From: Cryomorphaceae bacterium
GTDB taxonomy: Bacteria; Bacteroidota; Bacteroidia; Flavobacteriales_D; Sanyastnellaceae
Direction: 5' to 3'
Assembly (NCBI GenBank): GCA_016124575.1
Contig: WGNM01000014.1
Span: 1 to 39,668 of the forward strand
DNA length: 39,668 nucleotides
Shown here: piece after piece, positions 8,355 to 16,638 of the stretch
Numbering within the stretch: position 1 is the stretch's first letter
Layout of the letters: the number at the start of each line of letters is the position of its first letter
Made by a program: the position numbers and the translations under genes
Notes under the pieces: generated by a model
What the model was told of the DNA's origin: nothing
Seen by the model: only the letters and a program-made list of their open reading frames with translations
Databases searched by the model: none

Positions 8355-10391
8355 ATGAAGTTTCAGCTCACCTCCACCTTTCAACCCACTGGTGACCAAC
8401 CTACTGCCATAGCGCAACTTGTAAAAGGTGTGCATGAAGCCGATCGGTTTCAAACCCTTTTAGGTGTTACCGGATCGGGAAAGACGTTTACCATCGCCAA
8501 CGTAATTGCCGAAACACAGCGGCCTACCCTTATCTTATCGCACAACAAAACCCTTGCTGCCCAGCTTTACAGCGAGTTCAAAGAGTTTTTTCCCGAGAAT
8601 TTGGTCGAGTATTTTGTCTCGTACTACGACTACTATCAACCAGAAGCCTATTTGCCAGTAACAAATACGTATATCGAGAAAGACCTCAATATCAACGAAG
8701 AGATCGAAAAATTGCGCCTGAGTGCCACATCCGCTCTGCTGAGCGGGAGAAGAGATGTAATTGTCATCGCTTCTATCAGTTGCATTTACGGTATTGGAAA
8801 CCCTGTTGAGTTTCACAAAAGTGTCATTCCACTTAAAGTTGGAGAGAAAATATCGCGTAACCACTTATTGCTCAGACTTGTAGAGAGTCTTTATAGTCGG
8901 ACTAGAGCCGAATTTTCACGATCAACCTTTCGCGTTCAAGGAGATACTGTGGATGTGTACCTCGCCTATGCCGATTATGCCTTGCGCATCTCTTTTTGGG
9001 GAGATGAGATAGAAGCATTGACAGCCATAGATCCTCAAACTTCACAAAAGCAGCTTGATTTTACAGAAATCAACATCTACCCTGCCAATTTATTTGTCAC
9101 AGGCAAAGACACCTTGCACGAAGCCATTTGGGAGATTCAGCAAGACATGGTAAAGCAAGTCGACTTTTTTAAGTCGCAAGGTAAATATCTGGAAGCCAAG
9201 CGATTGGAAGAACGCACCTTGTATGACATCGAAATGATGAAAGAGCTGGGTTATTGTTCAGGAATCGAGAACTACTCGCGATATTTCGATCGCCGGCAGA
9301 CAGGTGAACGTCCGTTCTGTTTGGTAGACTATTTCCCCGACGATTTTTTATTCATCATCGACGAAAGTCACGTCACCGTTCCCCAGATAGGCGCCATGTA
9401 TGGTGGAGACCGATCACGAAAAGTGAACCTTGTGGAGTATGGTTTTCGGTTACCAGCAGCCCTCGACAACCGTCCGCTCAAGTACGACGAGGTAGAAGGC
9501 ATGTTGAAGCAGGTAATATTTGTTAGTGCCACGCCAGGTGACTTTGAGTTGGAAAAATCCGAAGGCGTTGTTGTAGAGCAAGTTGTGAGACCTACTGGCC
9601 TTCTTGATCCCATCATCGAAGTCCGCCCGTGCACCAACCAAGTCGACGACCTCATTGGTGAGATTCGCAAAGCCACAGCCGACGGACACCGCATCTTGGT
9701 AACGACCCTTACCAAGCGCATGGCAGAAGAGCTGACCCGATACTTTGAACGATATAACATCAAGACGAGGTACATACACTCAGAAGTGAAAACATTGGAT
9801 CGCGTTGAGATCTTACGCGAGCTGCGGGAGGGAGTATTTGACGTTTTAGTAGGCGTGAACTTGTTGCGAGAAGGACTTGATTTACCGGAAGTATCGTTGG
9901 TTGCCATCATGGATGCCGACAAAGAAGGATTTTTGCGGAACACAAGATCGTTGACACAGACAGCAGGTCGGGCTGCCCGAAACATCGATGGAAGAGTCAT
10001 CATGTATGCAGATAAAGTTACCGACAGCATGCAGCAGACCATTGATGAGACCAATAGAAGACGCATAAAACAAATGGAATACAACCAAGAACATGGGATA
10101 GTGCCACAAGGCGTTAAAAAGAACAACAAGACCATGTTTGAGCAGAACCACCTCATCGACTCGCGCGCCAAAGCCTATGTTGAACCCGAGCCAGGAGAAA
10201 GCAGCATAGCCGCCGATCCGGTGATACAATACATGGGCAAAGATCAATTGAACAAAGTTATAGAACGCACCAAGAAGATGATGGAAAAAGCTGCGAAGGA
10301 CATGAACTTCATGGAAGCTGCTCGCTTGCGGGATGAGATGTTTGCCCTTCAAAAATTACGAGAGGGGAAAGAACAAAACGAATCCGTATAA
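8355..10391 (+). CDS. uvrB: Excinuclease ABC subunit B
   Basis: A 678-residue nucleotide-excision-repair helicase that verifies damage with UvrA and recruits UvrC. Walker A is GVTGSGKT (residues 37-44). The beta-hairpin that grips DNA is the YYDYYQPEAYLP region. The DESH helicase box (IIDESHVT), motif VSATPGDFELEKS, and the C-terminal helicase motifs (LLREGLDLPEV, QTAGRAARN) follow. The C-terminal UVR domain that contacts UvrC is KAAKDMNFMEAARLRDEM. Length and domain order are complete. A TAACTTTA sequence just before the ATG is a poor -7 match. The gene probably stands alone, with a lipoprotein gene 42 bases downstream. Confidence 0.97.
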   Translation: MKFQLTSTFQPTGDQPTAIAQLVKGVHEADRFQTLLGVTGSGKTFTIANVIAETQRPTLILSHNKTLAAQLYSEFKEFFPENLVEYFVSYYDYYQPEAYLPVTNTYIEKDLNINEEIEKLRLSATSALLSGRRDVIVIASISCIYGIGNPVEFHKSVIPLKVGEKISRNHLLLRLVESLYSRTRAEFSRSTFRVQGDTVDVYLAYADYALRISFWGDEIEALTAIDPQTSQKQLDFTEINIYPANLFVTGKDTLHEAIWEIQQDMVKQVDFFKSQGKYLEAKRLEERTLYDIEMMKELGYCSGIENYSRYFDRRQTGERPFCLVDYFPDDFLFIIDESHVTVPQIGAMYGGDRSRKVNLVEYGFRLPAALDNRPLKYDEVEGMLKQVIFVSATPGDFELEKSEGVVVEQVVRPTGLLDPIIEVRPCTNQVDDLIGEIRKATADGHRILVTTLTKRMAEELTRYFERYNIKTRYIHSEVKTLDRVEILRELREGVFDVLVGVNLLREGLDLPEVSLVAIMDADKEGFLRNTRSLTQTAGRAARNIDGRVIMYADKVTDSMQQTIDETNRRRIKQMEYNQEHGIVPQGVKKNNKTMFEQNHLIDSRAKAYVEPEPGESSIAADPVIQYMGKDQLNKVIERTKKMMEKAAKDMNFMEAARLRDEMFALQKLREGKEQNESV

Positions 10392-10433
10392 GTTAGGTAT
10401 GGTGGTTGTGTAGGAATGCTTAAATTTATCGCG

Positions 10434-10901
10434 ATGAAAAACTATCTAATCTTCCTTACCATAACCGCTTTCCTTTTTGCTTGCAAAGCCAAAAAAGAGA
10501 GCATTGTCTCAACAGAGCAAACCACCACTGAAATGGAAAGCACACAAGGTGAAACCACCTTCAATCCTGAAATCGTTATCAATACCGATGGTACCATTCC
10601 TGATAGCGCGCCATTTTCACTTTTAAAAGCTGGCATGAAGGGGGATTTACTTCAACTGACTGTACAATATAGTGGAGGTTGCGAGCCACATATGTTCACC
10701 TTGTACACCAACGGCATGTATATGAAGAGTTTGCCAGCACAGCTATCGATGCAGTTGCATCATGAAAGCAACGGCGACAATTGCAGAGCGATGATTACTG
10801 AAACCATTGCGATCAATATCTCTTCTGTTCGATATGGAGACAAAGGGCCATTGATATTACGTTTGAAAGACTTTAAAGAATCGATTACCTATGCTTACTA
10901 A
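10434..10901 (+). CDS. Small lipoprotein of unknown function
   Basis: A 155-residue protein from the ATG at 10434 (the frame opens at 10416, but MKNYLIFLTI is the natural signal-peptide start). The lipobox LFAC is followed by a charged linker rich in Thr and Glu, then a compact domain with LTVQYSGGCEPHMFTLYTNG, then LHHESNGDNCRAMITETI, then LRLKDF. The two Cys (in GGCE and DNCRA) with nearby His may form a disulfide or a metal site. I recognise this as a Bacteroidota lipoprotein type but have no named function. It overlaps the downstream protease gene by 11 bases, so the two are probably cotranscribed. Confidence 0.75.
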   Translation: MKNYLIFLTITAFLFACKAKKESIVSTEQTTTEMESTQGETTFNPEIVINTDGTIPDSAPFSLLKAGMKGDLLQLTVQYSGGCEPHMFTLYTNGMYMKSLPAQLSMQLHHESNGDNCRAMITETIAINISSVRYGDKGPLILRLKDFKESITYAY

Positions 10902-13158
10902 GCATTTCAATGCCATTTGCGGATTTCTTTTACTTTTTACGGTAACAGTTTCGGCACAAGTCCAACAATCAGGGTCACCGTTTTCATGGTCAGAAAAAGA
11001 CATTGCCCGTTTCAACGTGCCTTTTATTGTCACACCCAACATTAACATCGATGCGCTGCTGGCGCAGGATGCTATAACGGCAGCAGATAAAGAGGCGCCA
11101 TATCGTTTTGGGGTTGAGAATGAGGTAGCTTATTCGCAGCAAAACTCAGGTATAACGCACCTTTTAGAAGACGGGTCACGCATTTGGCAAGTAGGAATTG
11201 AATGTCCGGATGCCAAAGCCATCAGTTTTATCTTCTCAAAGTTCAACCTCGTTAAAGGCGCACAAGTTTACATTTGGAATGCCGACAGGTCATCATTCCT
11301 TGGGGCATTCACCCACCTCAACAACAAAGAATGGGGCACCATGGGAACTGCATTGTTGCATAGCGACCGCGTGGTTGTGGAATTGATAGAAGCTGCTCAA
11401 GTGGTTGGCGAAAGTCAACTGGAAATAGGCACTATCGTTCATGCATACCGCGACATACTTGCTCGTGCAGAAGACGTTTACGAAGAAGTAAACCGAGGTC
11501 CATTCGGAAATTCCGGCAACTGCAACATCAATGTGAATTGTCCGCAAGGTGCCGAATGGCAAACCGAGAAAAAATCAGTTGCCCTTATTGTTAACGGCGG
11601 ATCAGCGCAATGTTCAGGTGCTTTGGTGAACAATACAGCCATGGATGGCACCCCGTATTTTTTAACTGCCAATCACTGTTTGGGTGGACAAAACAACTGG
11701 GTTTTTTATTTCAATCACGAATCATCGACCTGCAGCGGAAGCACAGGTCCAATCAATCAAAGCATAAGTGGTTCATCGCTTATATCGAGCAATGGGGGTA
11801 GCGATTTCGCATTGTTGCTATTGAGTGAGACACCACCTGCTTCGTACAATGTTCAATACGTAGGTTGGGATAATTCAGACGATGCAGTAACTTCAGCAGT
11901 CGGCATTCACCACCCTTCGGGGGATGTTAAGAAGATCTGTTTCGAAGATAATTCACCGAATCAGACCAGTCAGGCTGGTGCACAAGTTTGGTATATCAAC
12001 CAGTGGGAAGAAGGCGTTACCGAAGGCGGATCATCGGGTTCTCCCCTATTCAACCAAGATCACCGTGTTATCGGTCAGTTGTACGGAGGCTTTGCAGCTT
12101 GTTCAGGGTCACAAAATAACGGACAAGCAGATTGGTATGGTAGATTTGGGGTAAGCTGGGACGGAAATTCATCGAGCACGCGACTGCGCGACTGGCTCGA
12201 CCCATTGAGCACTGGTCAAACCATTCTTGATGGCTGGCCTGTAGGTGCCACCGTTTACAATTACGACGCTGTATTGGGCGGAATTGCCAACGTAGACAAC
12301 GTAGTATGTGGAAATACAATCACACCGCAAGTGAGCATCACCAACTTGGGGACGACCGCACTAACATCTGGAACCATTGCATGGACATTGAATGGCGGGA
12401 CACAGCAGACACAAGCGTGGAGTGGTAACCTTGCACAATATGCAAGCGCCACGGTAAGTTTGCCCCTTATGTTCCTCACAAACGGAAGCAACAACTTGGA
12501 AGTTAGCTTCATCAACCCAAATGGAGTTACAGACGAAAATCCGATTAACAACACCAGTTCGCTTACGTTCACAGCATTAGCAACGCCGACATACAACATC
12601 CAACTTCAGTTGATATTGGATAATTATGGAGAGGAGACAACATGGGAACTGACATCAGGAGGCCAGACATTTTACTCTGGCGGACCTTATGAAGGCGGAC
12701 TTGATGGCACAGAAGTTATTGTTGATTGGTGTTTAGTAGATGGATGTTACGACTTCACTATTTTCGACTCATTTGGCGATGGCATCTGTTGTGGATGGGG
12801 CGACGGAAGCTATACCTTGTACAACCAAATTGGTGAAGCATTCGCTACCGGCGGTGAATTCCAAGACAACGAAACGGTGAATTTTTGTCCGCAAGAGCTT
12901 TCAATCGAAAAACTGTCAAGTTCAGCTACATTCACCATGTATCCTAACCCAAGTGCTGGAAGTGTACAAATTGTATCTGATCAGAAGCTTGAAACCATTC
13001 GTATCTTCGACAACGTCGGTGGTTTGGTGAGCATCATCTCAGCGAGCAATCGCAATCAGCTCACGATTGATATAGCTGCCTTAACGGCAGGATGTTACCA
13101 CGTTCAAGTCACCGATGCAAGCGGCAACATTTCGCACCGCACGCTAATCAAAGCGTAA
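10891..13158 (+). CDS. Secreted trypsin-like (lysyl-endopeptidase type) protease with T9SS type A sorting domain
   Basis: A 755-residue secreted protease. A signal peptide ends at VSAQ. A pro-region of about 190 residues precedes a chymotrypsin-fold domain with the catalytic triad His262 (LTANHCLGG), Asp305 (GGSDFALLLL) and Ser382 (EGGSSGSPLF). Conserved Cys pairs resemble Achromobacter-type lysyl endopeptidases. After it come a CARDB-like adhesion module (about residues 455-570) and a second beta-rich module with DSFGDGICCGWGDGSYTL. The last 75 residues are a type A C-terminal sorting domain (FTMYPNPSAGSV ... LTAGCYHVQV ... LIKA), so export is through the type IX system. The start overlaps the upstream lipoprotein gene. 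Fold and export route are certain; substrate specificity is inferred. Confidence 0.92.
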   Translation: MLTKHFNAICGFLLLFTVTVSAQVQQSGSPFSWSEKDIARFNVPFIVTPNINIDALLAQDAITAADKEAPYRFGVENEVAYSQQNSGITHLLEDGSRIWQVGIECPDAKAISFIFSKFNLVKGAQVYIWNADRSSFLGAFTHLNNKEWGTMGTALLHSDRVVVELIEAAQVVGESQLEIGTIVHAYRDILARAEDVYEEVNRGPFGNSGNCNINVNCPQGAEWQTEKKSVALIVNGGSAQCSGALVNNTAMDGTPYFLTANHCLGGQNNWVFYFNHESSTCSGSTGPINQSISGSSLISSNGGSDFALLLLSETPPASYNVQYVGWDNSDDAVTSAVGIHHPSGDVKKICFEDNSPNQTSQAGAQVWYINQWEEGVTEGGSSGSPLFNQDHRVIGQLYGGFAACSGSQNNGQADWYGRFGVSWDGNSSSTRLRDWLDPLSTGQTILDGWPVGATVYNYDAVLGGIANVDNVVCGNTITPQVSITNLGTTALTSGTIAWTLNGGTQQTQAWSGNLAQYASATVSLPLMFLTNGSNNLEVSFINPNGVTDENPINNTSSLTFTALATPTYNIQLQLILDNYGEETTWELTSGGQTFYSGGPYEGGLDGTEVIVDWCLVDGCYDFTIFDSFGDGICCGWGDGSYTLYNQIGEAFATGGEFQDNETVNFCPQELSIEKLSSSATFTMYPNPSAGSVQIVSDQKLETIRIFDNVGGLVSIISASNRNQLTIDIAALTAGCYHVQVTDASGNISHRTLIKA

Positions 13159-13179
13159 ACGGTTAACATACTTGTTCAT

Positions 13180-13208
13180 AAAAGGCGGTTGATTACCGCC
13201 TTTTCCTT
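13180..13208 (+). terminator. Terminator after the trypsin-like protease gene
   Basis: AAAGGCGGT/ACCGCCTTTT stem with a TGATT loop, followed by a T-rich run. Confidence 0.85.
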
Positions 13209-13246
13209 TTTACAGTCGGCTTTGATACGATAATTTCGAGTTCAAT

Positions 13247-14392
13247 ATGGAACAACTTCTTGAATGGTGGTCGACATCACCAATATCGTATAAAGTGATA
13301 GCGATCGTTTGTCTGGTATTTCTGCTTATCCAGCTCACATACGACCTCTTTCTGTACATCAGAGTTGCCCTATGGAAGCATCAGACAGCGCCTACAGGAA
13401 CGGTACCTGTATCTGTTGTAATTTGCGCCAAGAATGAAGAGCGCAGGTTACGAGAGTTGATTCCCATTTTGATGGAGCAGAACCACCCACATTTTGAGTT
13501 GGTGGTTGTTGACGACAGCAGTTGGGACGACACCATGACCACCTTGCAGACTTATCAGCTCAGCTATAAGAACCTGCACGTGATTCATTTAAATGAAGAC
13601 ATACAGCGCATGAGAGGTAAGAAATTCGCATTGACCATGGGGTTAAAGGGAGCAAAACACGATGTCGTATTGCTCACCGATGCTGATTGTGTGCCTGCGA
13701 GCAATGAATGGATAAAAACCATGACGGCACCCTTTGCGAATCCAGATACCAGCGTAGTATTAGGCGTTTCGCCTTATTATACGAGCGATACATTTTTATC
13801 GAAGTTGATAGGTTACGACGCATTAAACGTGGCAATAACCTATTTATCGATGGCCATAATTGGCAGTCCATACATGGGTGTTGGTCGGAATTTAGCCTAT
13901 CGAAAAGAACTATTTTTCAAGAATAGCGGATTTAAATCGCATTTACATCTCGCCTCTGGCGATGACGATTTATTCATCAAAGAAGTGGCGAACAAGAAGA
14001 ATACCGCCATTGTAATGGAGCCTGCTTCACAAACATTTTCGGAACCGAAAACCACGTGGGACGGGTGGATGCGTCAAAAAAAGAGACATTTTACAACAGC
14101 ACCCTATTACCGACCAGGTACCAAACTAATCTTGGGCTTGTGGCCCTTATCATTCCTCGCATTGTGGATAAGCTGTCTGCTTTGGATGGTTTTGCACAGT
14201 GAATTCTTGATAGCCGGCAGTATGCTACTCTTAAGGTATATTGTACATTTAGCTACATTTAGGGGGTCATTGAAAAAGATCGGACAGGAGCGTTTGGCCT
14301 GGTGGGGATTGTTGCTTGAGAATATCTTATGGATTACAAGCCCTATCATATGGATTTCAAACTTACTGTCGAAACCAAGAACATGGAACTGA
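13247..14392 (+). CDS. Membrane-bound family 2 glycosyltransferase
   Basis: A 381-residue enzyme expected to transfer a sugar from a nucleotide donor at the cytoplasmic face of the inner membrane. One N-terminal membrane helix (about residues 17-37) precedes the GT-A domain: VSVVICAKNEE, VVVDDSSWDD (donor binding), LTDADCVP (DxD metal site, 145-147), an acceptor-side GDDDLF, and QKKRH, which takes the place of the QxxRW motif of processive enzymes. Two C-terminal helices follow. It overlaps the sigma-factor gene by 10 bases and forms a tight three-gene set with it and rsmG. The product sugar is unknown. Confidence 0.88.
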   Translation: MEQLLEWWSTSPISYKVIAIVCLVFLLIQLTYDLFLYIRVALWKHQTAPTGTVPVSVVICAKNEERRLRELIPILMEQNHPHFELVVVDDSSWDDTMTTLQTYQLSYKNLHVIHLNEDIQRMRGKKFALTMGLKGAKHDVVLLTDADCVPASNEWIKTMTAPFANPDTSVVLGVSPYYTSDTFLSKLIGYDALNVAITYLSMAIIGSPYMGVGRNLAYRKELFFKNSGFKSHLHLASGDDDLFIKEVANKKNTAIVMEPASQTFSEPKTTWDGWMRQKKRHFTTAPYYRPGTKLILGLWPLSFLALWISCLLWMVLHSEFLIAGSMLLLRYIVHLATFRGSLKKIGQERLAWWGLLLENILWITSPIIWISNLLSKPRTWN

Positions 14393-14988
14393 GTCAACAT
14401 CTATCAGATAAAGCCAAACATGACTATGAGTTGGTTCAGCGTGCTTTGAAGCGCGAAGAGAAGGCGTACACCGAACTCATGGATCGCTATCGGGAGTCGA
14501 TATATTTTATGTTGTTGAAGATGGTCAACAACAAAGACGACGCCGATGATTTGACCATCGAAGCATTTGGAAAAGCCTTCAAACGATTGGGACAGTACAC
14601 CCCGCAATTTGCCTTTTCGACATGGTTGTTTAAAATAGCCTCAAACAACGCCATCGACTTCATTCGCAAAAAGCGGATCAAGGCATTGTCATTGGATTCA
14701 GGGTTTCGAAATGAAGATGGCGACACCATGGAAATTGGCATCAGCGACGATCAGCCGGATCCAATTGAGTCGTTGGAGCGTCAGGAGCGCATCGAAAGAA
14801 TGCGAGAAGTGGTAACGCGTTTGAAGCCGCGCTACCGTCAATTGATCGAGTTGCGCTATTTTGAAGAATTCAGCTACGAAGAAATTGCTGAAGAGCTCGA
14901 CCTACCATTGGGAACGGTGAAGGCACAACTGTTTCGCGCGCGCGACTTCCTGTTTCAAATCATGAAAAACACACGTGACACCATCTGA
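14383..14988 (+). CDS. RNA polymerase sigma factor, ECF (sigma-70 region 2/4) type
   Basis: A 201-residue sigma factor from the ATG at 14383; a longer frame from 14329 reads through the glycosyltransferase 3' end and is not preferred. Region 2 is visible as DADDLTIEAFGKAFKRL and FSTWLFKIASNNAIDFIRKK, and region 4 as LKPRYRQLIELRYFEEFSYE plus the helix-turn-helix IAEELDLPLGTVKAQLFRAR. The linker is acidic. No anti-sigma gene is adjacent; in Bacteroidota this housekeeping-like ECF type often stands without one. It sits between a glycosyltransferase and rsmG with overlapping ends, so it is likely cotranscribed with them. Confidence 0.92.
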   Translation: MELSQHLSDKAKHDYELVQRALKREEKAYTELMDRYRESIYFMLLKMVNNKDDADDLTIEAFGKAFKRLGQYTPQFAFSTWLFKIASNNAIDFIRKKRIKALSLDSGFRNEDGDTMEIGISDDQPDPIESLERQERIERMREVVTRLKPRYRQLIELRYFEEFSYEEIAEELDLPLGTVKAQLFRARDFLFQIMKNTRDTI

Positions 14989-15622
14989 TCAATCGGGCCT
15001 CGCCCTCGTACAGAAGTATTTTCCAAATTTAACGACGAAGCAAATCGACCAGTTTTCGAAATTGGGAGAGAGCTATCGTGATTGGAATAGCAAGATTAAC
15101 GTCGTTTCTCGCAAAGACATCGACGGATTGTATTTGCATCACGTCTTGCATTCTTTGGGAATTGCCAAGGTGATGCCGTTTGCTGATGGCAGCAAGATCT
15201 TGGACATCGGCACCGGAGGTGGATTCCCAGGCATTCCACTTGCCATATTGTTTCCCAACGTACATTTCTCCCTTGTCGATTCCATCGGGAAAAAAATTAT
15301 CGTCGTAAAAGCCGTCGCTGAAGAACTTGGACTGACGAATGTAGAAGCCACACACGCGCGCGCTGAGCAAATCCGCGGGCCATTTGACTTCGTGGTAAGC
15401 CGCGCCGTAACACGGTTAGCGACATTCATACCCTACACTTACAACAAGTTTTCGCAAAAGCAGCTCAATCCATTTCCAAATGGAATTTTGTATTTGAAAG
15501 GCGGCGACCTGTCGGATGAGATAAAAGAAGTCCGACAAGACAAAGAGGTGATTCTCCTCGATAAATATTTCGATGAAGAATTTTTCATGACCAAAGCGGT
15601 GGTTTATATTCGGATGGCCTAG
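14975..15622 (+). CDS. rsmG: 16S rRNA (guanine527-N7)-methyltransferase
   Basis: A 215-residue RsmG/GidB. It methylates G527 of 16S rRNA with S-adenosylmethionine. Family motifs are YRDWNSKINVVSRKDID near the N-terminus, HHVLHSLGIAK, the SAM-binding loop ILDIGTGGGFPGIPLA (residues 75-90), and DFVVSRAVTRL. The start is GTG at 14975, overlapping the sigma-factor stop by 14 bases, which implies translational coupling. It ends in TAG at the edge of a REP-like inverted repeat; no T-rich terminator is present. Confidence 0.95.
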   Translation: MTPSDQSGLALVQKYFPNLTTKQIDQFSKLGESYRDWNSKINVVSRKDIDGLYLHHVLHSLGIAKVMPFADGSKILDIGTGGGFPGIPLAILFPNVHFSLVDSIGKKIIVVKAVAEELGLTNVEATHARAEQIRGPFDFVVSRAVTRLATFIPYTYNKFSQKQLNPFPNGILYLKGGDLSDEIKEVRQDKEVILLDKYFDEEFFMTKAVVYIRMA

Positions 15623-15693
15623 CTTCGACAAGCTCAGCTACCGTTTTCGACAGGCTCAGCTACCGTATTGGTGGTGGCTGAGCTTGTCGAAGC
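15622..15693. repeat. REP-like inverted repeat with an inner direct repeat
   Basis: A perfect 16-bp inverted repeat, GCTTCGACAAGCTCAG (15622-15637) and CTGAGCTTGTCGAAGC (15678-15693). Between the arms lies a second near-copy of the left arm (TTCGACAGGCTCAGCTACCG), giving a direct repeat of about 20 bases. Repeats of this 'TTCGACAAGCTCAG' kind are common extragenic palindromes in environmental bacteria. It touches the rsmG stop codon and could protect or end that transcript. Confidence 0.8.
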
Positions 15694-15726
15694 CAGCTAC
15701 TGTGTTCACAAAATCTCCTACTAGAA

Positions 15727-15894
15727 CTTCGCTTTATCTCCACAAAAATCTCCAAAATCGCGCATCTACAAAGTTCTCGCTATCATCTGCAAAGTGCCTA
15801 TTGACAAGCATTTCAGACTTTTGTACCTTCGCTACGCTCGGTTTGGATGGGCGGGGGCGGGCGGGACCCGCGAGGGTCATGCCTTTGATTTTCA
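15727..15894 (-). repeat. 168-bp dispersed repeat, copy 1
   Basis: It matches 16115-16282 at 167 of 168 positions in the same orientation, 388 bases apart. The right part is GC-rich and has a small hairpin GACCC/GGGTC (15865-15878). On the minus strand copy 1 holds an unbroken 48-codon frame (15880-15734) that begins MTLAGPARPRPSKPSVAKVQ and ends FVDARFWRFLWR. In copy 2 the single mismatch turns a GAA codon of that frame into TAA. I do not recognise the element; neither a transposase nor terminal inverted repeats are seen. Confidence 0.9.
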
Positions 15895-16114
15895 ATACTT
15901 TCCGACTTATTTCAAATCTATTCTCGGCTTCATCGCTCTCATTCTTTTTCTCACTCTGTTTTTCCCGTCGCTGCCACTCTGAAACATGAGACTAAAGAAT
16001 TTGTCGTCCTTAAATAGCTTTTCAAGAGTTCGGTTTTCAATTGTCCAAATAGATGATCAATGTGCATGACTCCAAAATAAAACCGAAAATCAAGACTCAC
16101 ACCTAGAGGTTGTT
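15895..16114. other. Spacer between the two 168-bp repeats, with a possible minus-strand gene remnant
   Basis: No complete gene. On the minus strand a frame is open from 16056 to a TAA at 15907-15909 and reads RTLEKLFKDDKFFSLMFQSG, then SDGKNRVRKRMRAMKPRIDLK. Its only ATG is in the middle (15987). It may be the 3' remnant of a gene placed against repeat copy 1, just as the 16200-16460 frame abuts copy 2. Weak support. Confidence 0.35.
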
Positions 16115-16282
16115 CTTCGCTTTATCTCCACAAAAATCTCCAAAATCGCGCATCTACAAAGTTCTCGCTATCATCTGCAAAGTGCCTATTGACAAGCATT
16201 TAAGACTTTTGTACCTTCGCTACGCTCGGTTTGGATGGGCGGGGGCGGGCGGGACCCGCGAGGGTCATGCCTTTGATTTTCA
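16115..16282 (-). repeat. 168-bp dispersed repeat, copy 2
   Basis: Second copy of the element at 15727-15894, with one difference (A instead of C in TTTaAGACTT). It supplies the C-terminal end and the TAA stop of the small minus-strand frame at 16200-16460. Confidence 0.9.
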
Positions 16283-16460
16283 GCATTTTTATTACTATCT
16301 CTATTGATGTTTTCTTGTCGTAGGCACCGTCCATTTGATGCGGTATGTCTTTTATCATATCAACCGGCACCTGCGCGCTTGAAATAGCAGCACGAACTAA
16401 AATGGCAGTTATAAGAAGGCTACAAATCCGAAACCCTGTTTCGTTCCGAAACTCATTCAC
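16200..16460 (-). CDS. Small exported hypothetical protein, 3' end supplied by the repeat (possibly truncated)
   Basis: An 86-residue frame. Residues 1-60 are unique: a basic start (MNEFRNETGFRI), a hydrophobic stretch CSLLITAILVRAAISSAQ that looks like a signal peptide, then VPVDMIKDIPHQMDGAYDKK and a short helix. The last 26 residues (KIKGMTLAGPARPRPSKPSV onward) are encoded by 168-bp repeat copy 2. The original gene may therefore have lost its 3' end to the repeat, or the repeat may act as a protein tail. It is on the same strand as the response regulator upstream, separated by a likely terminator. No family recognised. Confidence 0.4.
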   Translation of the reverse strand: MNEFRNETGFRICSLLITAILVRAAISSAQVPVDMIKDIPHQMDGAYDKKTSIEIVIKMLKIKGMTLAGPARPRPSKPSVAKVQKS

Positions 16461-16500
16461 CTTTTATTTTTCTCCAGTAAAAACAAAATGTCTAAAAAGC

Positions 16501-16527
16501 AAAAAAGGGCTCGCTTTGAACCCCTTT
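16501..16527 (-). terminator. Likely terminator downstream of the response regulator gene
   Basis: On the minus strand, AAAGGG(G) pairs with CCCTTT across a loop of about 12 bases and runs into six T. It is imperfect but well placed, about 110 bases after the regulator's stop. Confidence 0.5.
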
Positions 16528-16638
16528 CTGTAAACCTGCAAGGAAAATTTTGAAACCAACGCAGTCCTGGAAACTGCGTATCTAATAAAATGACGTAAGG
16601 TCTTTATTAGGGTTGCCTCATTTAGAAAACTTTTTTTC

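Noticed and set aside
15684-16307. Plus-strand frames in the repeat region (15684-15989, 15794-15982, 16110-16307) as genes
   Set aside because: They consist of the 168-bp repeat and its flanks, share the same LYLRYARFGWAGAGG stretch because of the repeat, and have no start context.
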